A DNA stretch of 11,614 nt from Bacteroidota bacterium (GCA_024280615.1 JAJRPU010000122.1:1-11614), one strand, 5' to 3'. Counted from the first letter of the stretch, positions 1 to 6,450 are shown. Numbers and translations: made by a program. The notes: a model not told the origin generated them from the letters alone.

Positions 1-217
1 AATTCCAAATTATACCTAAGTTAGTGTCTAACAATAATAGATAGTTGCCGTTACCATAGCTACCTCCTATTAGGAATCCCTGCGAGGTCCTAATAGCTGT
101 TTGCATTTGCTCTGAACCTGCAGTACCTATTGCTATGCAAGATTTTTGTGCTTCAATAATGCCAATTTTCATAGTAAATAATGAAAACAACAATGCGCTA
201 AAAAGTTGTTTTGTCAT
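1..217 (-). CDS. Secreted beta-propeller-like protein, N-terminal fragment (runs off window)
   Basis: This open frame starts at an ATG (complement of 215-217) and stays open for 72 codons to the window edge, so only the N-terminus is seen. Residues 1-23 form a signal peptide: a Lys near the start, a hydrophobic stretch (LFSALLFSLFTM) and a probable cleavage near IIEA-Q. The mature start contains TAIRTSQGFLIGGSYGNGN followed by LLLLDTNLGIIW. This resembles the repeat seen in Bacteroidota secreted beta-propeller proteins, of the form 'QTSDGGYIIAG...LIKLDSNGNIIW'. Such proteins are often exported by the type IX system, but the C-terminal sorting domain that would prove it lies outside the window. 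The family assignment is inference from one repeat unit. A -7-like box lies 17 bases upstream of the start. Confidence 0.6.
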   Translation of the reverse strand, partial: MTKQLFSALLFSLFTMKIGIIEAQKSCIAIGTAGSEQMQTAIRTSQGFLIGGSYGNGNYLLLLDTNLGIIWN

Positions 218-234
218 CTTTAATTCTTTGTATG

Positions 235-242
235 CTAAGTTA
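235..242 (-). promoter_or_regulatory. Possible Bacteroidota -7 box for the leftmost gene
   Basis: On the minus strand this reads TAACTTAG, one mismatch from TAnnTTTG, and lies 17 bases before the ATG of the secreted-protein gene. The same spacing is seen before frr and the SH3-like gene. I see no convincing -33 partner, and short AT-rich boxes arise easily by chance. Confidence 0.3.
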
Positions 243-369
243 TACCTTGCTCTGGCACTAACCAAACCATAAATATGTGTTTTATTATATTTTAACTTAC
301 TAATCACGCCCTTAAAGGTTCAATACTTGCTTATGCATTAACTGTTGTTATTTGAAGATATTACCGCCA

Positions 370-459
370 TCAACTATTTCTCCTCCCTTGACTTTCATAC
401 TCAAGTTCCAGAACCTGAATCGCGGTCAGTCCCAATAGTATCAAGGGATAGACCAACAT
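370..459 (-). CDS. Possible 29-residue membrane peptide
   Basis: A small minus-strand frame encodes MLVYPLILLGLTAIQVLELE followed by a polar tail ending RRNS. Residues 2-17 would form one hydrophobic helix and the tail is charged, which is a plausible single-pass micropeptide. A TAnnTTTG match lies about 57 bases upstream at 516-523. It is short enough to be chance in AT-rich DNA, and I recognise no family. It would be co-directional with the secreted-protein gene further left. Confidence 0.15.
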   Translation of the reverse strand: MLVYPLILLGLTAIQVLELEYESQGRRNS

Positions 460-515
460 TACTACATGTTTGCGTACTTAAAAAGCATTAAAATTGGTCA
501 AAAAATTTGTTTTAT

Positions 516-523
516 CAAAATTA
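516..523 (-). promoter_or_regulatory. Possible minus-strand -7 box, back to back with the sigma-54-like site
   Basis: On the minus strand this reads TAATTTTG, an exact TAnnTTTG match. It directly abuts the plus-strand sigma-54-like site at 524-539. A transcript from here would run leftward through the 29-residue frame and toward the secreted-protein gene. No good -33 element is visible, so the call is weak. Confidence 0.2.
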
Positions 524-539
524 TGGCATGAAAAATGCA
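524..539 (+). promoter_or_regulatory. Sigma-54 (RpoN) type -24/-12 promoter match
   Basis: The sequence TGGCATGAAAAATGCA matches the RpoN consensus TGGCACGNNNNTTGCA at 10 of the 12 specified positions. The essential GG and GC pairs are exactly 10 bases apart. Transcription would start near 550 and run rightward into the 540-1190 stretch, where there is no convincing intact gene. Many Bacteroidota encode RpoN. No enhancer-binding site or activator gene is recognised nearby. The match is good by sequence, but its use is unproven. Confidence 0.5.
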
Positions 540-621
540 GGTATTTGTTGGAACGATAGTAAAATCAAGGGTTTATTGAAATAAGATGTGGTAATAGAAT
601 TTGCTCCTTATAAATTTCATG

Positions 622-635
622 CCCTGAATTCAGGG
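622..635. repeat. 14-base perfect palindrome
   Basis: CCCTGAATTCAGGG is its own exact reverse complement. It lies about 85 bases after the -12 element of the sigma-54-like site and 7 bases before the ATG of a 55-codon frame. A dyad like this could be an operator for a dimeric regulator, or a short RNA hairpin with too small a loop to be stable. No U-run follows, so it is not a typical terminator. Confidence 0.5.
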
Positions 636-642
636 AAGCCCG

Positions 643-810
643 ATGGTTACTGGGATAAGTGCATTGGGTATCTCGAAACTTGAGAGTAATAGTAGTGAGA
701 GAGGGAGTTCTAACATAGGGCAAGAGGAAAATGGTGTGTCTGGAGAGTATGAGGGTTTATGGCAGGCGTTCAGTGGAGACTGTTTGGCAACTGGCATTGT
801 TGGTCTATAA
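643..810 (+). CDS. Possible 55-residue small protein
   Basis: An ATG-initiated frame begins MVTGISALGISKLESNSSER and ends CLATGIVGL before TAA. It is Ser/Gly/Glu-rich and contains EYEGLWQAFSGDC, with no clear membrane helix. It is the first sizeable frame downstream of the sigma-54-like site, with a leader near 90 bases. No purine-rich ribosome site is obvious, since AGGGAAGCCCG precedes the ATG only loosely. I recognise no family. It may be a chance frame or part of decayed sequence. Confidence 0.15.
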   Translation: MVTGISALGISKLESNSSERGSSNIGQEENGVSGEYEGLWQAFSGDCLATGIVGL

Positions 811-1193
811 CCTGTGGCACTTGGCTAATAAGTTTGGTATAGAGTGGGCATAGGTAGGCGTAGTGTGTCTTGAAATTGGCAAAAATGGAGAAAAATGAAG
901 CAAATAGATAATAAAATGGTAAATTTGACAGACCAAAATGGCATATTGAAGCACATTGATATGCTTGAGTTGATGGTTAAATGTGTTCAATTTTGGAAAC
1001 TTTGACTTAAAAAAATCAGCCCAGATGGAAAAAGGGCAGTATATCCTATTTATGCAAAGGGTTCTATATGTTTTGAGAAAAGGCGAGTTATGAAGTAGAG
1101 GGTATGTGAAGTTGTGTGGATGATCCAGATTATGGATATTATGCACTGGTAAATTTTATATGTGTATTGTTTTTTATACACCATAAATTTGAA

Positions 1194-1390
1194 ATGTTGT
1201 ATCTTTATGATGCAGTTTCTGGAAAAGTTAGTGAAATGCGTTACAATGCTGGCAAAAAAGACCAATTCTTCCATAAATTTGCCTATGATGCCAAGGGCAA
1301 CTTAAAATATGTCTGGACTTCCCGAGATGGCAAGAGATGGACTTTGGAAAGTCCCTTAAAAACTACTATCTATATGGGAAACTAATGCGT
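1194..1390 (+). pseudogene. Relic of a Bacteroidota YD/RHS-repeat protein, frameshifted
   Basis: The frame reads MLYLYDAVSGKVSEMRYN, then GKKDQFFHKFAYDAKGNL, then VWTSRDGKRW. This matches the characteristic segment of Bacteroidota RHS-repeat-core proteins, roughly 'LAYDYDLISGKVNSVSYQPGKADQFFHKYEYDADNRL..VWTSKDG..W'. The next expected piece, 'YFYYLHGPLAR', appears in another frame as NYYLYGKLMR (1361-1390). The reading frame was therefore broken at or near the A-run 1358-1362. The parental proteins are usually over a thousand residues, but here only about 65 codons are recognisable. The region is bounded by stop-rich sequence and followed closely by frr. It is best read as the remnant of a degraded or deleted RHS gene, perhaps a displaced cassette end. 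Confidence 0.7.
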
Positions 1391-1506
1391 TGCTATATCC
1401 ATTTATTGCAGGTATTATAGTGAAGTTCAATATTTGCTCTGACAGAACACATTTGAGAGAGGGAACTCTGACCTTGCATTAATAACATAATTACTTATGA
1501 ATTCAC

Positions 1507-1514
1507 TACCTTTG
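1507..1514 (+). promoter_or_regulatory. Bacteroidota -7 box for frr
   Basis: TACCTTTG matches TAnnTTTG exactly and ends 17 bases before the frr start codon, which predicts a leader of about a dozen bases. The nearest TTG upstream is about 30 bases away, too far for a standard -33 element. The spacing repeats before the SH3-like gene, which raises confidence a little. Confidence 0.45.
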
Positions 1515-1531
1515 TGAAAAAATAGGTAGCC

Positions 1532-2095
1532 ATGGACCCGAAATTGCAGAAGATATATGAAGAGGCGGAGACAGACATGAAGAAGGCTATTGAGCATTTG
1601 GAATCAGAGCTTGCTAAAATTAGGGCTGGAAAGGTAGTCCCTGAATTAGTTGAAGGAATTAAGGTTGATTACTACGGCACTCAAATGCCTCTTAACCAAC
1701 TTGCTTCAATAAACAATCTGGATGCCAGGACCCTCGTGATCAAACCTTGGGACAAAGGGGCACTGGAAGCAATTGATAGAGCTATACAGGAAGCCAATCT
1801 GGGCGTTAATCCTACTAACGATGGGGAAGTGATTCGGCTGGCATTTCCACCATTGAGCGAAGAAACCCGAAAAAATCTTGTTAAGAAAGCCCATCAAGTT
1901 GCCGAACAGGCAAGAATAGCTATCAGGAACATCAGAAGAGATGCTATTGAGCAGGTCAGGAAACTCAAGAAAGAGGGGATTTCCGAGGACTTAGCACGAC
2001 ACATGGAAGAGGAGATTCAGAAACTCACAGACAAGTATGTTAAGCTAGTTGACAAACATATTGAAAAGAAAGAGCAGGAAATCCTTGAAGTATAA
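1532..2095 (+). CDS. frr: Ribosome recycling factor
   Basis: The 187-residue product has the normal family length of about 185. RRF acts in the cytoplasm with EF-G to split the post-termination ribosome and release mRNA and tRNA. Recognisable family segments are RAGKVVPELVEGIKVDYYGT (31-50), PLNQLASI (53-60), the LGVNPTNDGEVIRL stretch (90-103) and FPPLSEETRKNLVK (105-118). The C-terminal helix VRKLKKEGISEDLARHMEEE (142-161) completes the long helical domain. The ATG at 1532 is the first start in frame and gives the expected N-terminus. In many bacteria frr follows pyrH; here no pyrH lies upstream, only decayed sequence, so frr appears to have its own promoter. The next gene starts 36 bases after the stop in the same direction. 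Confidence 0.97.
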   Translation: MDPKLQKIYEEAETDMKKAIEHLESELAKIRAGKVVPELVEGIKVDYYGTQMPLNQLASINNLDARTLVIKPWDKGALEAIDRAIQEANLGVNPTNDGEVIRLAFPPLSEETRKNLVKKAHQVAEQARIAIRNIRRDAIEQVRKLKKEGISEDLARHMEEEIQKLTDKYVKLVDKHIEKKEQEILEV

Positions 2096-2131
2096 GCATT
2101 CCGGCAACTGTCGTGTAATCTCTTTGGGTTA

Positions 2132-3283
2132 ATGTCTGATAGGCGATGGATATGGAGTGTGTTGTCCCTTGCATTTGTCGTTTTCCTGAGGATGCTGGGC
2201 ATTTTCCTGGTTATTCCCGTATTTAGTCTTGGCACGTTAACTGAATATGCTGGTTCAACTAAGTTCCTTGCGGGAGTTGCCTTGGGGGGCTATGCAGTCA
2301 CTCAGGCTATCTCTCAGTTCCCGATGGGCTGGATAAGTGACCGATGGGGCAGGAAAATAGCCCTTGTAATTGGTTTGTTAATATTCAGCGTTGGGGGATT
2401 ATGGGCATATTTAACAACAACTGTAGAGGGACTCATTATAGCCCGGCTTGTTCAGGGTTTGGGAGGGGTCTCTGCCGTCGTAATGGCTGCAATGGGCGAT
2501 ATATCTCCACCTCAATACAGAGCCAGAGCATATATGCTTTCTGGAATGGCAATAGGAGGAGCCATTTTCCTTGGTATTATCCTTGGAGGCATTTTATATG
2601 ACATCATTGGGTTTAGAAAATTGTTTCTTATTCTGGCTATCTTGTCTTTCATTGGAATTCTTATTACACTTATGCTTCCCTTACAGAAGAAACCAGTGAG
2701 CCAGTCAACAAGTCCAAATCTTAAACTATCCGAAATTTTTTCCTTTATATCACCGGCTTTATACATTGTTTTTGCTCTCACTTTATTGATGCAAGTCTAT
2801 TTCTTTGTGTTGCCACTTGCTTTGACAGAACTGAGCATTGACCGTGCTAAGGCAACAGCATTGATAATCATCCCTTCGGCTTTTGTCTATCCCATTATAC
2901 ACATTGCTGAAAAAAGGGGCAAAATTAAGGTCGCGTATTATCTTGGATATTTGCTTGTCCTGTTCTCCTCCTTGCTATACGCACTTGGTTATGATAACAT
3001 TCTTACCATTGTAGCCATTCTTGGCGGAACAACAGTATATCTCATGGGATATTCACTGTTCCAACCATTGCTGCCTTCATTCATCTCTTTCAGAGTGGGG
3101 GAGGAACGGCGGGGGGTAGCAATGGCTATGTATAACTTCATAGGCTATGGGGGCATGGCAGTAGGCGGTCCACTGACTGGATTTATTATGCAACATGTTC
3201 AATCGGTAATATGGATTGTTCCTTTGGGCGTCTCTTTGATAATGTTTGTTTTTGTTAAGTCTTTGGCAAATGCTAACCACTGA
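2132..3283 (+). CDS. MFS transporter, YajR-like drug/H+ antiporter family member
   Basis: The product is 383 residues with about 12 hydrophobic helices, the size of a minimal DHA1-type major facilitator. The loop between helices 2 and 3 carries motif A as GWISDRWGRK (66-75). The region RLVQGLGGVSAVVMAAMGDI (105-124) matches the helix 4 'R.lQG.g...a......D' pattern. The N-terminal half, with RMLGIFLVIPVF and GGYAVTQAISQFPMGWISDR, closely resembles E. coli YajR. That protein is longer and ends in a soluble ferredoxin-like YAM domain, which is absent here: this one stops after helix 12. Activity as a proton-coupled exporter is inferred from the family and the substrate cannot be read from the sequence. 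It sits 36 bases after frr and 42 bases before apt on the same strand, probably because of general gene packing and not a shared function. Confidence 0.88.
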   Translation: MSDRRWIWSVLSLAFVVFLRMLGIFLVIPVFSLGTLTEYAGSTKFLAGVALGGYAVTQAISQFPMGWISDRWGRKIALVIGLLIFSVGGLWAYLTTTVEGLIIARLVQGLGGVSAVVMAAMGDISPPQYRARAYMLSGMAIGGAIFLGIILGGILYDIIGFRKLFLILAILSFIGILITLMLPLQKKPVSQSTSPNLKLSEIFSFISPALYIVFALTLLMQVYFFVLPLALTELSIDRAKATALIIIPSAFVYPIIHIAEKRGKIKVAYYLGYLLVLFSSLLYALGYDNILTIVAILGGTTVYLMGYSLFQPLLPSFISFRVGEERRGVAMAMYNFIGYGGMAVGGPLTGFIMQHVQSVIWIVPLGVSLIMFVFVKSLANANH

Positions 3284-3313
3284 ACAGAGGATTATTTTAT
3301 TATCAAAATTGTG

Positions 3314-3321
3314 TAGGTTTG
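3314..3321 (+). promoter_or_regulatory. Possible -7 box just before apt
   Basis: TAGGTTTG matches TAnnTTTG exactly but ends only 4 bases before the apt ATG. If used, the apt transcript would be leaderless or nearly so. It may be coincidental, with apt transcribed from upstream of frr or the transporter gene. Confidence 0.25.
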
Positions 3322-3325
3322 CAAT

Positions 3326-3871
3326 ATGAACATACAGGAGTTGGAACAGGAGGTTAAGGGGTTAATAAGGGAGATTCCGGACTTCCCGGTCAAAGGGATT
3401 TTGTTCAAGGACATAATGCCTGTTTTGAGGAATCCTCAAGTGTGCAATAATATCACACGCACTTTTGAATCCGTGGTAAAGGACTGGAATGGGGAGGTCA
3501 TAGCAGGAATTGAAAGCCGGGGGTTTTTCTTTGGTCCATCAGTAGCTTTCAATCTTGGACTTCCCTTTGTACCTGTGAGGAAAGTGGGTAAGTTGCCAGG
3601 GGATACGGTCGCCGTGTCGTATAACCTTGAATATGGAACTGCAACCATAGAGATGCACAGTGATGCTATAAAACCCGGACAACGGGTAATCATCCACGAT
3701 GATTTGCTTGCCACAGGCGGAACAGCAGAAGCTGCCGCTCAACTGGTTCAAAAACTGGGCGGTCAAGTGGCTGGATTCCTTTTCCTTGTTGAACTGGATT
3801 TCCTTGCTGGTCGGGAAATTCTTGCAAAATACTCAGATAACATTTTTTCAATTGTTCACTACGAAAAATAA
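3326..3871 (+). CDS. apt: Adenine phosphoribosyltransferase
   Basis: This 181-residue cytoplasmic enzyme joins adenine to PRPP to give AMP and pyrophosphate, which salvages purines. Family features are all present. They are the N-terminal IREIPDFPVKGILFKDI (14-30), the GIESRGF loop (61-67), the VGKLPG flexible-loop start (87-92) and the PRPP-binding motif VIIHDDLLATGGTA (121-134) with the paired acidic residues D125 and D126. The length is typical for bacterial Apt. The ATG at 3326 gives the conserved N-terminus with no extension. The acyl-CoA dehydrogenase gene starts 7 bases after the stop, so the two are very likely co-transcribed, although no metabolic link between them is obvious. Confidence 0.97.
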   Translation: MNIQELEQEVKGLIREIPDFPVKGILFKDIMPVLRNPQVCNNITRTFESVVKDWNGEVIAGIESRGFFFGPSVAFNLGLPFVPVRKVGKLPGDTVAVSYNLEYGTATIEMHSDAIKPGQRVIIHDDLLATGGTAEAAAQLVQKLGGQVAGFLFLVELDFLAGREILAKYSDNIFSIVHYEK

Positions 3872-3878
3872 AAGGCTT

Positions 3879-5033
3879 ATGAAGTTTACAAAGTCTGAAA
3901 GACAACAGATGGTCGCCGAAACAGTTAGGAAATTCGCTGAAAAGCATATTGCACCAAATGTGCTTAAATGGGATAATGAACAGTATTTCCCTGCTGAACT
4001 CTTCCCTGAAATGGGCAAACTGGGGCTGACCGGAATGCTTGTCCCTGAGGAATATGGCGGTCCCGGATTAACATATTTTGAACTCATTGACGCTATTATT
4101 GAACTGGCTAAAGTGGACCCGTCCATCGCCCTCTCAGTAGCCGCTCATAATTCCCTATGCACAGGACACATCCTACTTTTCGGAAACGAAGAACAGAAAA
4201 AGAGATGGCTTCCTAAACTGGCTTCTGGGGAATGGATCGGTGCCTGGGCATTAACAGAACCTGAGTCCGGGTCCGACGCCGCAAGCCTCAGAACAAAAGC
4301 AGAACGAGATGGAGACCATTGGATACTAAATGGCTCAAAAACTTTTATAACCCACGGCAAAAGTGGGAACATAGTTGTTGTCATGGCACGAACAGGAGAG
4401 GGAAAAAACATTACTGCGTTCGCTGTTGAAAGGGGAACACCGGGAATGTATGCCGGCAGAAAGGAAGACAAATTGGGAATGAGGGCTTCAGAAACAACAG
4501 AAGTAATTTTTGAAAACTGCCGAATTCCGGATGAATGGAGAATTGGAGAGGTGGGAGAAGGGTTCAAGCAAGCAATGGCTGTCCTTGACGGCGGCAGAAT
4601 TGGAATCGCTGCATTAAGCGTTGGAATAGCCCTTGGGGCATATGAGCGTGCAAAACAATATGCAAAAGAAAGAAAACAATTCGGAAGACCAATAGCAGAG
4701 TTCCAAGGAATCGCTTTCAAACTGGCTGAAATGGCTACTAACATAGATGCCGCATTACAATTGACTTATAAAGCAGCACAAGAGAAAATCAAAACAGGAA
4801 AGGGAGGCAAATGGGCAAGCATGGCTAAGTATTATGCCTCTGAAGTGGCTGTCCAAGTAGCCAACGAAGCAGTACAAATCCACGGAGGCTATGGATACAT
4901 AAAAGAATTTATGGTTGAAAAATTCTACAGAGACGCTAAACTGGCTACAATAGGCGAAGGAACTTCAGAAATACAAAAACTTATCATCAGTAGAGAAATT
5001 CTGTCAGAAATCGGATATAAAGGAAATAAGTAA
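3879..5033 (+). CDS. Acyl-CoA dehydrogenase (short-chain/butyryl type)
   Basis: The product is 384 residues, the usual length of SCAD/Bcd-type flavoenzymes. These oxidise acyl-CoA to trans-2-enoyl-CoA using FAD and pass electrons to ETF. The open frame extends back into apt, but the ATG at 3879 gives the standard N-terminus MKFTKSERQQMVAETVRKFA and leaves 7 bases after the apt stop. The first family signature is GAWALTEPESGSDA (121-134). The C-terminal domain has QIHGGYGYIKEF (333-344) and the EGTSEIQ segment, where E360 sits at the position of the catalytic base in short- and medium-chain enzymes. The FAD-contact arginine region is KERKQFGRPIAEFQ (263-276). Roles in fatty-acid or branched-chain amino-acid breakdown are both possible; chain length cannot be told by eye. 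No ETF or thiolase gene lies nearby. Confidence 0.95.
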   Translation: MKFTKSERQQMVAETVRKFAEKHIAPNVLKWDNEQYFPAELFPEMGKLGLTGMLVPEEYGGPGLTYFELIDAIIELAKVDPSIALSVAAHNSLCTGHILLFGNEEQKKRWLPKLASGEWIGAWALTEPESGSDAASLRTKAERDGDHWILNGSKTFITHGKSGNIVVVMARTGEGKNITAFAVERGTPGMYAGRKEDKLGMRASETTEVIFENCRIPDEWRIGEVGEGFKQAMAVLDGGRIGIAALSVGIALGAYERAKQYAKERKQFGRPIAEFQGIAFKLAEMATNIDAALQLTYKAAQEKIKTGKGGKWASMAKYYASEVAVQVANEAVQIHGGYGYIKEFMVEKFYRDAKLATIGEGTSEIQKLIISREILSEIGYKGNK

Positions 5034-5117
5034 TCTGGCACAACACTATCTAATATCACGTACGTTTTGAGCAAGCATCGCTGTTCGCTTTAATTGTAGT
5101 TTGCTATTTTTATAAGT

Positions 5118-5810
5118 ATGAAACTTAAAAATAATATCGCTATGAGCAAGTTCATCGTTGGCTTCACTGTCTGTTTGGGCATTCTATACATAATTCCATT
5201 TTTGGTGTTTATCTCTGCTAAATCCGAGGGAGTTCGTAAGACGGCAAAACCGAATATTAACATGTGTTGTTTTTTTCTTCATAAAAATTGGGAACCTAAA
5301 TGGAATTGCGGATTACATATGCTAAGCACTAAGAAACTGAAAATTCCACTTAGAAAATTATGCAATAAAGAAATAACAAGATTAAACATAAGTAGTGGGA
5401 ATAATGCATTTAAAGAATTTGACGATGAAGAGCTTTTATTAACAATATTTAAACATTATTGTTATAATGAAATGATATCACAGGCAATATGGTTAGAAGA
5501 TACTACCTTTAAAGGAGATACTATAGCATGGGACAAGCTTAAGGAAAGGGGCTTCCTATTAGTTGATACGATAAAAATTTATTTACATGCATATTTAAGC
5601 AAGGACCCGAAAGCAGTGGTTTATTGGTTTTATGAAGATGCAATACTTTCTGAAAATTTGCAAGGATGTCAAATCACTTATATTGAGCGATTAGACATAG
5701 AACATAGGTTTGTGGTATTATATGCTAATGTAGTGATGGATTATCATGGTGTAGTTTCAGATTTTTTAGAGGACTATTGGAAATATCTCAAGCGGATGAT
5801 AGCTCGTTAA
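5118..5810 (+). CDS. Hypothetical membrane-anchored protein
   Basis: I do not recognise this 230-residue protein. Residues about 11-34 (KFIVGFTVCLGILYIIPFLV and following) form one hydrophobic helix after a short Lys-containing start, which fits a signal anchor. The remainder is soluble, mixed alpha/beta in character and slightly Cys-rich (MCCFF near 49-53, then single Cys at several places). It contains an acidic FDDEELL segment and ends in a basic tail, KRMIAR. An alternative start at 5142 (MSKFIVGF) would remove eight residues and still keep the helix. Base composition and codon use are more AT-rich than in the frr-to-dehydrogenase block. The 84 bases before it hold no clear promoter. The membrane protein gene at 5854 follows after 43 bases on the same strand, so the two may be a pair. 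Confidence 0.6.
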   Translation: MKLKNNIAMSKFIVGFTVCLGILYIIPFLVFISAKSEGVRKTAKPNINMCCFFLHKNWEPKWNCGLHMLSTKKLKIPLRKLCNKEITRLNISSGNNAFKEFDDEELLLTIFKHYCYNEMISQAIWLEDTTFKGDTIAWDKLKERGFLLVDTIKIYLHAYLSKDPKAVVYWFYEDAILSENLQGCQITYIERLDIEHRFVVLYANVVMDYHGVVSDFLEDYWKYLKRMIAR

Positions 5811-5829
5811 ATTTTTAGACAGATGGTTT

Positions 5830-5837
5830 TACTTTTA
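5830..5837 (+). promoter_or_regulatory. Possible -7-like box before the four-helix membrane gene
   Basis: TACTTTTA differs from TAnnTTTG at the last base and lies 16 bases before the ATG at 5854, close to the spacing seen for other genes in the window. The surrounding sequence is strongly AT-rich, so chance is a real alternative. Confidence 0.2.
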
Positions 5838-5853
5838 TATTTACTTTACAGTT

Positions 5854-6375
5854 ATGCGATTCATTAACTATAGGATATGGTTTCAATATGTTCTACGGTT
5901 CATCTTCTTCACTGGGTTTTATGCCTTCATTAATGAAGCATTATTCGTTTTTCTCATTTCTATTAATGTTGCAAACTTAAAAGATATTTTCAATGATATA
6001 AATTTTTTAACTTGGTTCTTTGTTTTCAGGTTGCCTGTTTATGCCTTTAATGGATTGCTTGACTTGGCTTTATGCAAGGCAGACTGGCAACGAAACGCCT
6101 TCTTTTGCAGGAATCAACTAATCTTAACCCTAGACGTACTAATAGTTTCAATACTTGTCTTCTTGTTTAGCAAAATTGCTATTTTCATAGGTCTATGGAC
6201 ATTTTTCAGATATGGCAATATAGCCTTTTTGTATTCAATCATACTTGAGGCAGATACAAACATTATCGTACCATTGATTTTAGCCTTTACAACATACGTA
6301 TTCGTTAACCTTTCCTATGGACTGTCAAGAAAGTTTGCCTTGTGGCTTTTAAAAGAAGCACACTTAGTCTCATAG
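5854..6375 (+). CDS. Hypothetical integral membrane protein, about four helices
   Basis: The product is 173 residues of very hydrophobic, Phe-rich sequence. Likely membrane segments are at about 12-38, 50-72, 88-112 and 133-156. The region between the second and third helices (LCKADWQRNAFFCRNQ) is polar and carries two cysteines. The C-terminus is a short amphipathic stretch, KFALWLLKEAHLVS. I recognise no family. It follows the anchored protein at 5118 by 43 bases and converges on the minus-strand gene ending at 6451. The 75-base gap between the convergent stops has a T-run just after this stop but no strong hairpin. A partner role with the upstream protein is inference from position only. 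Confidence 0.6.
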   Translation: MRFINYRIWFQYVLRFIFFTGFYAFINEALFVFLISINVANLKDIFNDINFLTWFFVFRLPVYAFNGLLDLALCKADWQRNAFFCRNQLILTLDVLIVSILVFLFSKIAIFIGLWTFFRYGNIAFLYSIILEADTNIIVPLILAFTTYVFVNLSYGLSRKFALWLLKEAHLVS

Positions 6376-6450
6376 AGTTTTTTTGCTTACTATGTGTCCA
6401 CTATGCTATACTCTGACGACACTGGGATTTTAAATTACCCTCATGTTGCG

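Larger units (their letters stand above)
540..1187. other. Long stretch without a convincing gene, downstream of the sigma-54-like site
   Basis: All three plus-strand frames are repeatedly interrupted here. The longest minus-strand frame (805-1146) has a low-complexity, His/Phe/Pro-rich composition that looks like noise. The plus strand is rich in G around 640-870. The stretch holds a perfect palindrome at 622-635 and a 55-codon frame at 643-810. It may be further decayed RHS coding sequence, because a recognisable RHS fragment follows at once. It could also be an untranslated RNA transcribed from the sigma-54-like site. I cannot choose between these from sequence alone. Confidence 0.4.

Noticed and set aside
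380..450. Possible tRNA-like segment around GTTCCAGAAC
   Set aside because: No acceptor, D-arm or anticodon-arm pairing can be built around it on either strand.
805..1146. Minus-strand frame of 113 codons
   Set aside because: Its His, Phe, Pro and Tyr-rich composition has no domain logic. It lies opposite decayed sequence and looks like a chance frame in AT-rich DNA.
3699..3878. Upstream extension of the acyl-CoA dehydrogenase frame into apt
   Set aside because: The extension reads apt sequence in another frame. The ATG at 3879 gives the standard family N-terminus and length.
4145..4744. Long minus-strand frame of 199 codons
   Set aside because: It lies entirely antisense to the acyl-CoA dehydrogenase, whose family motifs are unmistakable. 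It is a codon-bias shadow.
5034..5049. Second sigma-54-like site (TGGCAC element after the dehydrogenase)
   Set aside because: The -24 half matches, but the -12 half reads TATCT without the GC pair at the right spacing.
5058..5065. ACGTACGT palindrome before the gene at 5118
   Set aside because: Eight bases is short enough to be common by chance, and no repeat of it or hairpin extension is visible.
6376..6450. Bidirectional terminator between convergent genes
   Set aside because: There is a T-run and a weak GTGTC/GACAC pairing with a long loop, but no stem strong enough to call.
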